Assembly (NCBI RefSeq): GCF_020531985.1
Contig: NZ_JAJAVQ010000003.1
Coordinates: 1-64,000, forward strand
Direction: 5' to 3'
Origin: Rheinheimera aquimaris
Lineage (GTDB): Bacteria > Pseudomonadota > Gammaproteobacteria > Enterobacterales > Alteromonadaceae
Length of the DNA: 64,000 bases
Below, in pieces: positions 7,186 through 15,682 of this stretch (position 1 is the first letter of the stretch; each line of letters starts with the position of its first letter). The position numbers and the translations under genes were made by a program. Under the pieces are notes generated by a model. It was given only the letters and a program-made list of their open reading frames with translations. It ran no database searches and was not told the origin of the DNA.

Positions 7186-9876
7186 TTAGAAATTAAAGCC
7201 AGCCCGGATACCGTAGTAACGTGGCATACCAAAGCTGCCTTTATTAATACCTTTGCCGGTGTTATTCCAGTACTGCACCACTTCGTCGGTAGCATTATTG
7301 ATAAACACTTCGGCGTACCAGGCCTGGCTTTGCGGTTCATATTTTAATGACGCATTTACCATGGTGTAGGCATCGCGTTTATCGGTAATGTACAGCGCGG
7401 CTTCATCGCTGACGGTAAAGTCCATATCGTCAAGATGTTTATCCAGATTCCAGATAGTGGTGTAAGACTTATCTTTCCAGCTCAGGTTAAACCAGCCGTG
7501 TACAAAGCCAAACCGGCCTAAGTCGAAGCTGTGGGTATAGCTGACATTGGCAGTAAAGCGCGGCGTCATCGCCAGGTCATTGCCTTTCAGGTTAGTGGTC
7601 AGCAAGGTGTTTTCCGGGTCTATCGAGTCTTCATACGACAAGCCAAACAGGTATTCCGGGTCGTAATCCCACTTGGTGATCCAATCCTCGGTAACACGGG
7701 CATGGGTCCAGGTGGCATAGCCGCTAATACGGCCGTTCTGATAAGGTTTCCAGTCAAACTCGAACTCGAGGCCTTTAATGGTGGCGCCCGGCACGTTTTG
7801 CGTATAGTAGGCAATCACCGGCTGGTTCTGATAATCCAGGATTGGCATGCCATTGTCATCCAGGATCGGGGCGCCGTTTTCATCTTCAACCGGCGATAAG
7901 CGCTCAACATTGCCGATAGAACCAACAGAGGCATACTGCATATCGGTGTAATCGGTATAGAAAAACGCCGCTTGCAGGTTCAATGAGTTATCGAAAAAGC
8001 TCGATTTGGCGCCAAGCTCCAGCGTCAGCACTTTTTCCGGGTCAAACTGGGTTTCAAAGCGGCTGACTTCGCCGGTTCTGTCGTTTACCACCTCAAATAC
8101 ATCGCCGATACCGCCAGCTTTAAAGCCCGACGCCAGATAGCTGTACAGCATGGTATCAGCGCTCAGGTTGTAATCCAGGCCGATTCTGAAATCGTGGTTA
8201 CGCCACTGGCCTTTATTGTCGTTTTCAAAGTACGAGGCATAAAGTGCCGGGTCATTAAAATAATCCACCGGTAACGCATTAAGTACACTGCGGTTTAACC
8301 AGCCCGGCGCGCAGCCATCGGCGTTCGAGCAGCGATAAGTACGGCCGCCTTTATCCTGTTTGGTTTCGTGGCTGAAACGGTAACCAAAGGTGGCGTGCAA
8401 ATCATCAGAGATGTTGTACGTGGCCTGGCCAAATAATGCATAAGCTTCGGTTGAGCGATCCGGTTGATCCCAGAACGCTTTATCATCCATCGGGTTATCG
8501 TAATAACCCACAGTTTTGGTCTTTTCGTGGAAATAATTAATACCGGCAATCCATACCAAATCGCCAAACTCGTCAGACTGTAACTGTAGCTCGGTAGAGT
8601 AAGACGTCGCGCCGGTTCCTTTAAGGAAATAGATAGCGCCGTCCCACGGATCTAAGCCAGTTTCGCTGTCTTGTGCAGACGATCTGTCCATGTCCTCGTA
8701 GCCCAGCAGCCATACCAGGCTCATCTCATCGTTGAGTGTGTAGTTCAGCGTATTGCGCAGGTAGGTAATATCCAGGTTCAGTTCGCCCGGTACGTTAACA
8801 ACGGCCTGATAGGTATTATCGCTGGGTAAAAACGACGAGCAATCGCCGCCAAATTCCGCCGGCCGGCCGCGCAGCTGATCACAATTGACTAAATCCAGCG
8901 TACCGGCACTGTCGTTGACGTATTGCTGAAAAACCGTGTGGTTGCTGAACTGGCCGCTCGCTGGCTGCCATAAGGTACTGATACGAAAAGAATGTTCATT
9001 GGCATTATTGTAAAAGTCGCTTTTGTCGGCCGGTGTCAGCGCCCGCACGCGCTGCGCCTCAGGATCAGTACCAGCACCATCTATCCACCAGTTCTCCCGC
9101 TGTGTTACGGTTGCCCCAACGCCTTGGTAAGAGTCTTCCGAAATAACCGGTGCGTTCAGAACCTCGTCACTCAGATGCCGGGTGTCATACTGGTTTGGGT
9201 CCCAGTAACCTTCCAGATAAGAGTCGCGCTTTAAGCCTTTAGCCGCAATACGCACAGCAAATTCATCATTTAGCGGAATGTTAATAAAACCGCCGAGGTT
9301 TTTGCTGTTAAACCGGCCTGCTTCAGCATTAATATTGCCAGAAACACCGGTAAAATCGGGCTTGGCTGAAATAACATTGATACTGCCCACCGTTGAATTA
9401 CGACCAAATAGCGTCCCCTGTGGCCCGCGTAGCGCTTCAACCCGCTCTACGTCGTACATCAGTGCCAATGCACCCTGCATCCGCGGCGAATAGATACCAT
9501 CTAAATGCACGCCAACCGCCGGATCGCCCAGCTCCGTAATGTTAGTAGAGCGCACGCCACGCATTGAAATAACTGGTGCAGCCTGATCAGTAGCAGTCGA
9601 GATATCCAGCCCAGGTACTAAGTCGGCGATATCTTTTACGTTATTAACCCCGCTTTGCCTAAGCTGCGCTTCACTGAGCGCTGATATTGCTACGGGTGTT
9701 TCCATTAATTTGGTTTTACGCTTGGTTGCGGTTACCGAAATCACTTCGATTGCGGTGTTATTTTTTGCTGCTGCCTGGTTCGCTGTATCATCCGCTGTCT
9801 GCTCAGTTTCCTGCGCGCCAAGCGGTAATGCACAAGCCATCACGATGGCCATAGTTATAGTACTAAGCTTTAACAT
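7186..9876 (-). CDS. TonB-dependent outer-membrane receptor
   Basis: Outer-membrane active transporter of 896 residues. A signal peptide (MLKLSTITMAIVMACALPLGA) is followed by a TonB-box-like segment IEVISVTATKRK, a plug domain (METPVAISALSEAQLRQSGVNNVKDIADLVPGLDIS, then MRGVRS) and a long 22-strand-type barrel ending in the expected terminal Phe (RAGFNF). Its sequence style matches receptors annotated as iron-complex or sugar TBDRs; the adjacent GH16 and GH3 genes make beta-glucan oligosaccharide the likely ligand. It is the first gene of the run and has a 250-base upstream region with a palindrome at 10062-10077. Confidence 0.93.
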   Translation of the reverse strand: MLKLSTITMAIVMACALPLGAQETEQTADDTANQAAAKNNTAIEVISVTATKRKTKLMETPVAISALSEAQLRQSGVNNVKDIADLVPGLDISTATDQAAPVISMRGVRSTNITELGDPAVGVHLDGIYSPRMQGALALMYDVERVEALRGPQGTLFGRNSTVGSINVISAKPDFTGVSGNINAEAGRFNSKNLGGFINIPLNDEFAVRIAAKGLKRDSYLEGYWDPNQYDTRHLSDEVLNAPVISEDSYQGVGATVTQRENWWIDGAGTDPEAQRVRALTPADKSDFYNNANEHSFRISTLWQPASGQFSNHTVFQQYVNDSAGTLDLVNCDQLRGRPAEFGGDCSSFLPSDNTYQAVVNVPGELNLDITYLRNTLNYTLNDEMSLVWLLGYEDMDRSSAQDSETGLDPWDGAIYFLKGTGATSYSTELQLQSDEFGDLVWIAGINYFHEKTKTVGYYDNPMDDKAFWDQPDRSTEAYALFGQATYNISDDLHATFGYRFSHETKQDKGGRTYRCSNADGCAPGWLNRSVLNALPVDYFNDPALYASYFENDNKGQWRNHDFRIGLDYNLSADTMLYSYLASGFKAGGIGDVFEVVNDRTGEVSRFETQFDPEKVLTLELGAKSSFFDNSLNLQAAFFYTDYTDMQYASVGSIGNVERLSPVEDENGAPILDDNGMPILDYQNQPVIAYYTQNVPGATIKGLEFEFDWKPYQNGRISGYATWTHARVTEDWITKWDYDPEYLFGLSYEDSIDPENTLLTTNLKGNDLAMTPRFTANVSYTHSFDLGRFGFVHGWFNLSWKDKSYTTIWNLDKHLDDMDFTVSDEAALYITDKRDAYTMVNASLKYEPQSQAWYAEVFINNATDEVVQYWNNTGKGINKGSFGMPRYYGIRAGFNF

Positions 9877-10061
9877 GTCTTATCCTCCCCGGGGTGTACT
9901 TAGTTTTTTGCAGGTACAACTACCCTGCTGTTGTTATTTTTTTCAGCACTTTAGTTGGGGCATCTGGACGAAGGCTATATCATTTCGGTAAAGCGAATTG
10001 CTGACAATACAACCCGAAAGCTGCCAGCTGCTTCGAGTTATATTTAATATCGCGGGATGTT

Positions 10062-10077
10062 TTACAACACAGTGTAA
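10062..10077. promoter_or_regulatory. Palindrome upstream of glucan operon
   Basis: TTACAACACAGTGTAA has perfect 5-base arms (TTACA/TGTAA) around 6 bases. It lies about 185 bases upstream of the receptor start, next to an AT-rich stretch (10038-10050) that could contain a -10 element reading leftwards. It could be a repressor or activator site; no matching regulator can be assigned. Confidence 0.35.
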
Positions 10078-10125
10078 GGCGTGTTTGTCTGAGTAGTGAC
10101 CGGCCAGCTTTAGCACTGCCAGACT

Positions 10126-11487
10126 TTACACCACTTTGGAATAATGCCGCTGACTGGTATTTAAATACGCATCAAAGCATGCGCAGATACTGCGAACCCA
10201 CAATCTGCCGGTATCGGTAACTTTTATGCGCTCAGCATATATTTCAACCAGGCCGTCTTCCATAAACGGCTGCAACCGCTCAAGCGCATCGCTAAAGTAC
10301 TGCCAAAAATGTGGCAACTGCCAGTTGCGGCTAAACACAGTGATATCCAGATCGAAATGACAAATTAACTGACTTATCAGCGCGGCACGTAATTTATCAT
10401 CGGCGCTTAAGCTAAAACCACGCCGCGCCGGTAATGCACTGGCCCCTACTGACGCATAGTAGTCGGTAAGCTCTTTGCTGTTTTGCCACAGTACGCCATT
10501 TACCTGGCTGATAGACGATACGCCAAGGCCAACCAGTGCATCCTGCCCTGACGTGGTGTAGCCCTGAAAATTACGCTGCAGCTTACCGGCTTGCTGAGCT
10601 TTAGCCAGTGCGTCATTCGGTTTAGCAAAGTGGTCCATCCCAATAAACTGATAACCCGCGCCAACAAAGCGGCTAACGGCTAACTGCATCAGCGCCAGTT
10701 TCGCCGGCGCATCCGGTAAGGTACTGTCCGCTATTTTTCGCTGCGCCGCGAAACGCTCGGGCAAGTGGGCATAGCTAAACAGGGAAATGCGGTCCGGGTT
10801 TAAACGGATAATTTCTTCTACCGTTTCGGCAAAGCTTTGTGGCTGCTGAAACGGCAGGCCGTATACCAAGTCCAGGTTAACCGAGCTAAATCCCAGCTCG
10901 CGGCTAAGCGCTACCTGATGGCGGATAAGCCCAGTATCCTGCACCCGGTTAATCGCTATCTGCACTTTTTCATCCAGATCCTGCACCCCAAAACTCACCC
11001 GGTTAAACCCCAAACTGCGTAAATGCGCCAGCTTGTCGTCACTGCAGCTGCGCGGGTCAATTTCAATGCTGATTTCAGCATCGGCGTTAAGCGTAAAGTA
11101 CTTGTGCAGCATGGCCATCAAACGGCTTAACTGAACTTCGGTTAAAAACGTTGGCGTACCCCCACCCAAGTGCAGCTGTTTAATACGCTTGGTATCAAGC
11201 AGTGGTGCATAAAGCTGCATTTCCTGCACTAACGCATCCAGATAAATGTCAGCTTTATGCTGATGGCGGGTCACCACTTTGTTGCAGCCGCAGTAATAAC
11301 AAAGCTGGTGGCAAAACGGGATATGCACATACAGACTCAGCTCATCCTGAACCTGGCTGATAGCACCGGGAATAACAGATAAATCAAAATTCTCTGATAA
11401 AGACAGCGCGGTCGGGTAAGAGGTATACCTTGGGCCGTTGATATTGTACTTATTGATTAACTCAGGGTCCCATTTAATAGTCTGCAT
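10126..11487 (-). CDS. hemN: Oxygen-independent coproporphyrinogen III oxidase
   Basis: Radical SAM enzyme (453 residues) that oxidatively decarboxylates coproporphyrinogen III to protoporphyrinogen IX for anaerobic haem synthesis. The cluster motif CHQLCYYCGCNK gives the CxxxCxxC ligands, the extra Cys being typical of HemN. GGGTPTFL and the PRYTSYPTA start are family hallmarks, and the HemN C-terminal domain is present. The start at 11487 (MQTIKWDPE) has a GAGG ribosome binding site 8 bases upstream and matches the family; a longer in-frame start at 11529 is less likely. It appears monocistronic. Confidence 0.96.
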   Translation of the reverse strand: MQTIKWDPELINKYNINGPRYTSYPTALSLSENFDLSVIPGAISQVQDELSLYVHIPFCHQLCYYCGCNKVVTRHQHKADIYLDALVQEMQLYAPLLDTKRIKQLHLGGGTPTFLTEVQLSRLMAMLHKYFTLNADAEISIEIDPRSCSDDKLAHLRSLGFNRVSFGVQDLDEKVQIAINRVQDTGLIRHQVALSRELGFSSVNLDLVYGLPFQQPQSFAETVEEIIRLNPDRISLFSYAHLPERFAAQRKIADSTLPDAPAKLALMQLAVSRFVGAGYQFIGMDHFAKPNDALAKAQQAGKLQRNFQGYTTSGQDALVGLGVSSISQVNGVLWQNSKELTDYYASVGASALPARRGFSLSADDKLRAALISQLICHFDLDITVFSRNWQLPHFWQYFSDALERLQPFMEDGLVEIYAERIKVTDTGRLWVRSICACFDAYLNTSQRHYSKVV

Positions 11488-11592
11488 TGTCGCCTCTGTT
11501 ATAACGGCTGCCGGTAGCGGCAAAGCCATTATAAAGCGGCTAAGCGGCAGTAACTTTGATCTGCCGCAAGCGCTTATCGTAAGTCTGGTTGG

Positions 11593-12123
11593 CTAACTAA
11601 TATAAGCGACAAAGTCGGTTACACCGGCATCGTGGCCTAACTGGTTTAGCAAGGTAGTGATCTGGCCGCGGTGATGCGTTTGATGATTAAACATATGCGC
11701 TACCGCAACCCAGGTGGGGTGTTCGCGCAGCATGCCCTGGGAGTTACGGTACTTCATGGTGCTGGCCAGCTGCTCAGCGGTCAGCTCCGCTGCCCAATTG
11801 ATAATCAGCTCATCTGTAATCGCCCTTTGCGCCTTAAGCTTAACAAAGTCAGCATAGAGCTCGTCCCGTAATGAATCAAACTTGTGCACCAGCTCTGCCT
11901 GTTGCAGTGACCGCATAGCGGGAAATGCTGCGGCAAAACGGCCAAGCCAAATTCTATCTGCCAGCAGAATGTGATTTAGCGTAGCGTGTATCGAGCCAAA
12001 AAAAGCGCCCATATCTTTTTTGCGCTCAGCATCCGTTAGCCCGCCAATCAGCCCATACAAACGGCTGTTAAACTCGGCGTTGTACTTAGCAAACCCCTCC
12101 ATCTGTGCCTGATGTACTGTCAT
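11593..12123 (-). CDS. DinB-family protein
   Basis: The 176-residue product is a DinB/YfiT four-helix-bundle protein. Three His in the expected places (HATLNHILLADRIW and HMFNHQTHHRGQITTLL) would bind a divalent metal. Members include thiol transferases and damage-inducible proteins of unknown role. The start at 12123 follows an AGGAGA box and is preferred over an in-frame extension to 12216 that would run into the moeB gene. It lies 14 bases downstream of moeB in the same direction and is probably co-transcribed, although no functional link is evident. Confidence 0.88.
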   Translation of the reverse strand: MTVHQAQMEGFAKYNAEFNSRLYGLIGGLTDAERKKDMGAFFGSIHATLNHILLADRIWLGRFAAAFPAMRSLQQAELVHKFDSLRDELYADFVKLKAQRAITDELIINWAAELTAEQLASTMKYRNSQGMLREHPTWVAVAHMFNHQTHHRGQITTLLNQLGHDAGVTDFVAYIS

Positions 12124-12137
12124 GCTATCTCCTGTGA

Positions 12138-12914
12138 TTACTCGGTTTTTGTTGCCAGTGCCGGGGTTGCGCATACACTGCACAACGGGTCTTTGTTCAG
12201 GCTTAACTGTCGCCACTGGCAGGTTAGCGCATCAAATAGTTGCAGCTTGCCGTATAACGGCGCGCCAACGCCGGCCAGAATTTTCACTGCTTCAAGCGCC
12301 TGCATAGCACCAACAATACCGACTACCGGGCTTAAAATTCCGGCCTCCATGCACGTTAATTGTTGCTCACCAAACAACTGGCTTAAACAGTGATAACAGG
12401 CATCATCACCCTGCATGCTGAAACTCGCTACCTGACCTTCAAAGCGTATAGCCGCGCCAGACACCAGCGGCACCCGTGCTTTAACACAGGCAGCATTAAT
12501 TGCGTTACGGCTGGTTAAATTATCAGTGCAATCCAGTACCAGAGAAAACTCAGGCACCATTGCTGCTAAATCGCTGTCACTCAACCGCCGGGACAGAGCA
12601 CTAACCGAAATCCCGCTATTTAGCTGACGCAAGCTCGCTGCCGCTTGTTCCACTTTGCTAAGGCCAACGTCACACTCCCGATACAGAATTTGCCGCTGCA
12701 AGTTGCTGCTGTCGATACTGTCATCATCTGCCAGCGTAATACTGCCCACGCCACTCGCCACCAGATAAGGCGCTGCGGCGCAACCTAAGCCGCCCATGCC
12801 AATTAACAATACTTTGCTACCAAGCAGCGCCTCCTGGCCGCGAAAATCAAGTTGCGGCAGCATCAGCTGGCGGCTATAACGCATGGCCTGCTCCGCGGTA
12901 ACCGGTTTAATCAT
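12138..12914 (-). CDS. moeB: Molybdopterin-synthase adenylyltransferase (MoeB/ThiF family)
   Basis: E1-like enzyme, 258 residues, that adenylates the C-terminal Gly of a sulphur-carrier protein such as MoaD or ThiS. The nucleotide-binding GMGGLG motif, DDDSIDSSNLQRQILY, the DCTDN Asp and two zinc CxxC pairs (CYHC, CSVC) are all present. MoeB is chosen over ThiF because of length and the absence of thi genes, but no moa genes are here either. The ATG at 12914 has an AGAGAAGAG box; an upstream TTG start at 12935 is possible. Confidence 0.85.
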   Translation of the reverse strand: MIKPVTAEQAMRYSRQLMLPQLDFRGQEALLGSKVLLIGMGGLGCAAAPYLVASGVGSITLADDDSIDSSNLQRQILYRECDVGLSKVEQAAASLRQLNSGISVSALSRRLSDSDLAAMVPEFSLVLDCTDNLTSRNAINAACVKARVPLVSGAAIRFEGQVASFSMQGDDACYHCLSQLFGEQQLTCMEAGILSPVVGIVGAMQALEAVKILAGVGAPLYGKLQLFDALTCQWRQLSLNKDPLCSVCATPALATKTE

Positions 12915-13082
12915 TGGTTGCTCTTCTCTTATCAATTCAGCTGTCAGCGCAGAATATCAAATGGCGAATATGCCTCTTAAGAATGAGGCTGTTAGCGTAT
13001 TTTACCACTATGCTGATACTCAGCTAACATAGCTTTAGTCGTGTACTATATCCTGACAACAGCCAATCTGTGGAGACATGCC

Positions 13083-13853
13083 ATGAAAAACTATCTTGCC
13101 GCGACAGTACTACTGCTTATCAGCTTTGCCGGCCACAGCGCCGTAACAGAGCAAACACTGAGTATGCCAGCTGGACTGGGACAGATGGTGATATACAGCA
13201 ATAGCGACACCAAAAGTGCCGGACCCGGCGTTATTGTAGTGCACGAGTGGTGGGGCTTTAATGATTATGCCCGCAGCCGCGCCAGACAACTGGCTGAGCT
13301 GGGCTACAGCACTGTAGCGGTTGATATGTATGGCCATGGCAAAGTGGCTGAACATCCGGATAACGCCAAAGCCTTTATGCAGCAGGCACTGGAAGATTCA
13401 GACAAAATGCAGGCCCGCTTTGACGCTGCCAAAACCGCACTGGCAAAGTTGCCCTCTGTTGACCCTGCCAGGCTGTACGCTATTGGCTACTGCTTCGGCG
13501 GCGCTGTGGTGTTAAATCAAGCACGTAAAGGTGCAGATCTGGCCGGTGTTGCCAGTTTTCATGGCATGCTAAGCACGCAGATGCCAGCGAAGAAAGGCCA
13601 GGTTAAAGCACACATTCTGGTGGCCACCGGCGGTTCAGACCCTTTTGTACCAGCACAGCAAGTCAGTGACTTTACGCTGGAGATGGCTAATGCCGGCGCT
13701 CGCTTTGATGTGCTGAACTACCCCGACGCCAAACACAGTTTTACCGACAAACACGCGACTGAAAACGGCAAAAAATTTGGCATGCCGTTTGAGTACAACC
13801 GCCAGGCCGACGAGCATAGCTGGAACGCCTTTCTAGCCATGCTGCAGCAATAG
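13083..13853 (+). CDS. Secreted dienelactone hydrolase-family protein
   Basis: Alpha/beta hydrolase of the dienelactone hydrolase family, 256 residues, with a signal peptide (about 19 residues, cut near GHS-A). The nucleophile is Cys in GYCFGGAV, with Asp in SDPFVP and His in AKHSFT completing the Cys-Asp-His triad. The conserved EWWGFNDY motif is present. Substrate unknown; the export signal argues against a role in chloroaromatic degradation. The start at 13083 has a GGAGAC box; a longer frame begins at 13041. It converges on the next gene with a 5-base gap. Confidence 0.88.
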   Translation: MKNYLAATVLLLISFAGHSAVTEQTLSMPAGLGQMVIYSNSDTKSAGPGVIVVHEWWGFNDYARSRARQLAELGYSTVAVDMYGHGKVAEHPDNAKAFMQQALEDSDKMQARFDAAKTALAKLPSVDPARLYAIGYCFGGAVVLNQARKGADLAGVASFHGMLSTQMPAKKGQVKAHILVATGGSDPFVPAQQVSDFTLEMANAGARFDVLNYPDAKHSFTDKHATENGKKFGMPFEYNRQADEHSWNAFLAMLQQ

Positions 13854-13858
13854 CGGCG

Positions 13859-15391
13859 TTATTTCACATTCGGTTTTACCAGTGATAATTGATACACATC
13901 ATGGCGGCGATCTTTCATAGTATTTACGCTGCCGTGACTGTGTAGCTCTTTTAATAAGTCCAGATCAACATCAACAATAAGCAGCATCTCTGAGTTAGGT
14001 GTCGCCTCCGCTTTAATGCCGGTGGTGGGAAACGCGAAGTCAGATGGGGTGAATAGTGCTGACTGCGCGTACTGAATATCCATGTTATTCACCCGGGCCA
14101 GGTTGCCCACCGCACCGGCAATAGCGACATAACATTCGTTTTCAATCGCGCGGGCCATCGCACAGTGACGCACCCGGGTATAACCATTTTGGGTGTCAGT
14201 TAAAAACGGCACAAACAGAATATTCATACCCTGCTCAGACAATAGCCGGGCGTACTCAGGAAACTCAACGTCGTAACAAATCATAATGCCGATTTTACCG
14301 CAGTCGGTATCAAACACTTCAACACGGTTACCACCACTCATGGCCCAATTGCGTCTTTCTGCCGGTGTAACATGCACTTTGTCGTACTGCTCCCAGGTGC
14401 CATCACGCCTGCATAAAAAGCCGCTGTTATACAACTTGCCTTTTACCAGATACGGCATGCTGCCGCTAATAATGTTAATGTTGTACGCAATAGCAAACTC
14501 GATAAATTTATCGCGAATGGTTTCCGTATACTTTGCCAGCTGGCGGATGCTTTCGGTTACGCTTAAGTGGTTGTAATGTTCCATCAGCGGCGCAGCAAAC
14601 AGCTCCGGAAACAGAATAAAGTCGCTTTTGTAATCCGATACCGCATCAACAAAAAACTCCATCTGCTCAAACAGCTGTTCAATATTGGCCATATTGCGCA
14701 TTTGCCACTGCACCAGCCCAAGGCGCACTTCCGCTTTGGGTGCATTGATCAATTTCACTGATTTGGTGTAATAAATGTTGGCCCATTCCAGCAAGGTCGC
14801 GTATTCCTGCGACTGCGTATCACCGCGCAAATAACCTTTAAGTAAGCGCCGCACATGAAACCCATTTGCCAGCTGAAAACTCAGCACCGGATCATGTATC
14901 TCCTTGCCTTTTACTTTTTCAATGTACTGTTTCGCACTGAGCTTATCGGCATACTGGTTGTAATTAGGCATCCGGCCACCGGCCATAATGGCGCGTAAAT
15001 TCAGGTTTTCGCATAGCTCTTTGCGGGCATCATACAACCGCCTGGCCAGGCGCAAGCCCCGGTAATCCGGGTGAATAAACACCTCGATGCCGTACAGTAC
15101 ATCGCCGTTATGATCATGGTTTTCAAAACTAAAGCCGGTGACAATCTGCTCGTAAGTGTGTTCATCACTGAATTTACGGTAATCAATAATCAGCGAAAAC
15201 GCACAGCCAACCACTTTACCATCGACGCAGACACACAGCTGGCCATCAGGAAATTTCGTCAACAAGGTATCAACGACAGGCTCTGTCCAGCTCAGTAAAG
15301 GTGCATCCTGATACACCTGTTCAGAGGCTTTACGTAGTTCGGTCATATCCTGACGGGTAAGATGGCGTACTTCTACATGATTGGCTTCCAT
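13859..15391 (-). CDS. Fused GNAT acetyltransferase and carbon-nitrogen hydrolase
   Basis: Two-domain protein of 510 residues. Residues about 5-200 are a GNAT acetyltransferase (VFIHPDYRGLRLARRLYDARKE acetyl-CoA loop). Residues about 220-505 are a nitrilase-superfamily amidase with the Glu-Lys-Cys triad in FPELFAAP, YDKVHVTP and ICYDVEFPE. This fusion is a known bacterial family of unproven substrate, annotated as bifunctional GNAT/carbon-nitrogen hydrolase. The start has a GGAGAC box 5 bases upstream. Cytoplasmic; monocistronic. Confidence 0.92.
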   Translation of the reverse strand: MEANHVEVRHLTRQDMTELRKASEQVYQDAPLLSWTEPVVDTLLTKFPDGQLCVCVDGKVVGCAFSLIIDYRKFSDEHTYEQIVTGFSFENHDHNGDVLYGIEVFIHPDYRGLRLARRLYDARKELCENLNLRAIMAGGRMPNYNQYADKLSAKQYIEKVKGKEIHDPVLSFQLANGFHVRRLLKGYLRGDTQSQEYATLLEWANIYYTKSVKLINAPKAEVRLGLVQWQMRNMANIEQLFEQMEFFVDAVSDYKSDFILFPELFAAPLMEHYNHLSVTESIRQLAKYTETIRDKFIEFAIAYNINIISGSMPYLVKGKLYNSGFLCRRDGTWEQYDKVHVTPAERRNWAMSGGNRVEVFDTDCGKIGIMICYDVEFPEYARLLSEQGMNILFVPFLTDTQNGYTRVRHCAMARAIENECYVAIAGAVGNLARVNNMDIQYAQSALFTPSDFAFPTTGIKAEATPNSEMLLIVDVDLDLLKELHSHGSVNTMKDRRHDVYQLSLVKPNVK

Positions 15392-15488
15392 AGGGTCTCC
15401 GGCAATAGTTACACTGCATTAAGCGTAACACAGGATACGGCTGCCGGCTGAATTGAGCATGACTAAGCTTAAAAAAAGCCCAAATTTA

Positions 15489-15680
15489 TCATGCAATTAA
15501 CTCGATACAATCTATCGGACATACTGCAATACAGGTCGGTTTGTCGTAAAAGCCGATGCATTCTGTACAGCGTGCCGGGTCCACTTCATAGTGTTTATCG
15601 CCACGGCTGATAGCATCATTCGGGCACTCCGGCACACACATATCGCAGTTAATACAACTGGCCTCAATCAGCGCCGGCAT
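15489..15680 (-). CDS. yfhL: YfhL-type 2[4Fe-4S] ferredoxin
   Basis: Small ferredoxin of 63 residues with two cluster motifs: CINCDMCVPECP (CxxCxxCxxxC) and CTECIGFYDKPTCIAVCP (CxxC-x8-CxxxC), the long spacer being typical of YfhL/Alvin-type ferredoxins. It is shorter than the 86-residue E. coli YfhL, lacking the C-terminal helix. Its ATG is 2 bases after the trhP stop, so the two are surely co-transcribed, and it is a likely electron donor to that enzyme or a partner in its cluster chemistry (inference). Confidence 0.92.
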   Translation of the reverse strand: MPALIEASCINCDMCVPECPNDAISRGDKHYEVDPARCTECIGFYDKPTCIAVCPIDCIELIA

Positions 15681-15682
15681 GG

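Noticed and set aside
11488..11592. TTGAT-N4-CGCAA as an FNR/ANR site for hemN
   Set aside because: The second half-site has two mismatches and the spacing to any -10 is unclear.
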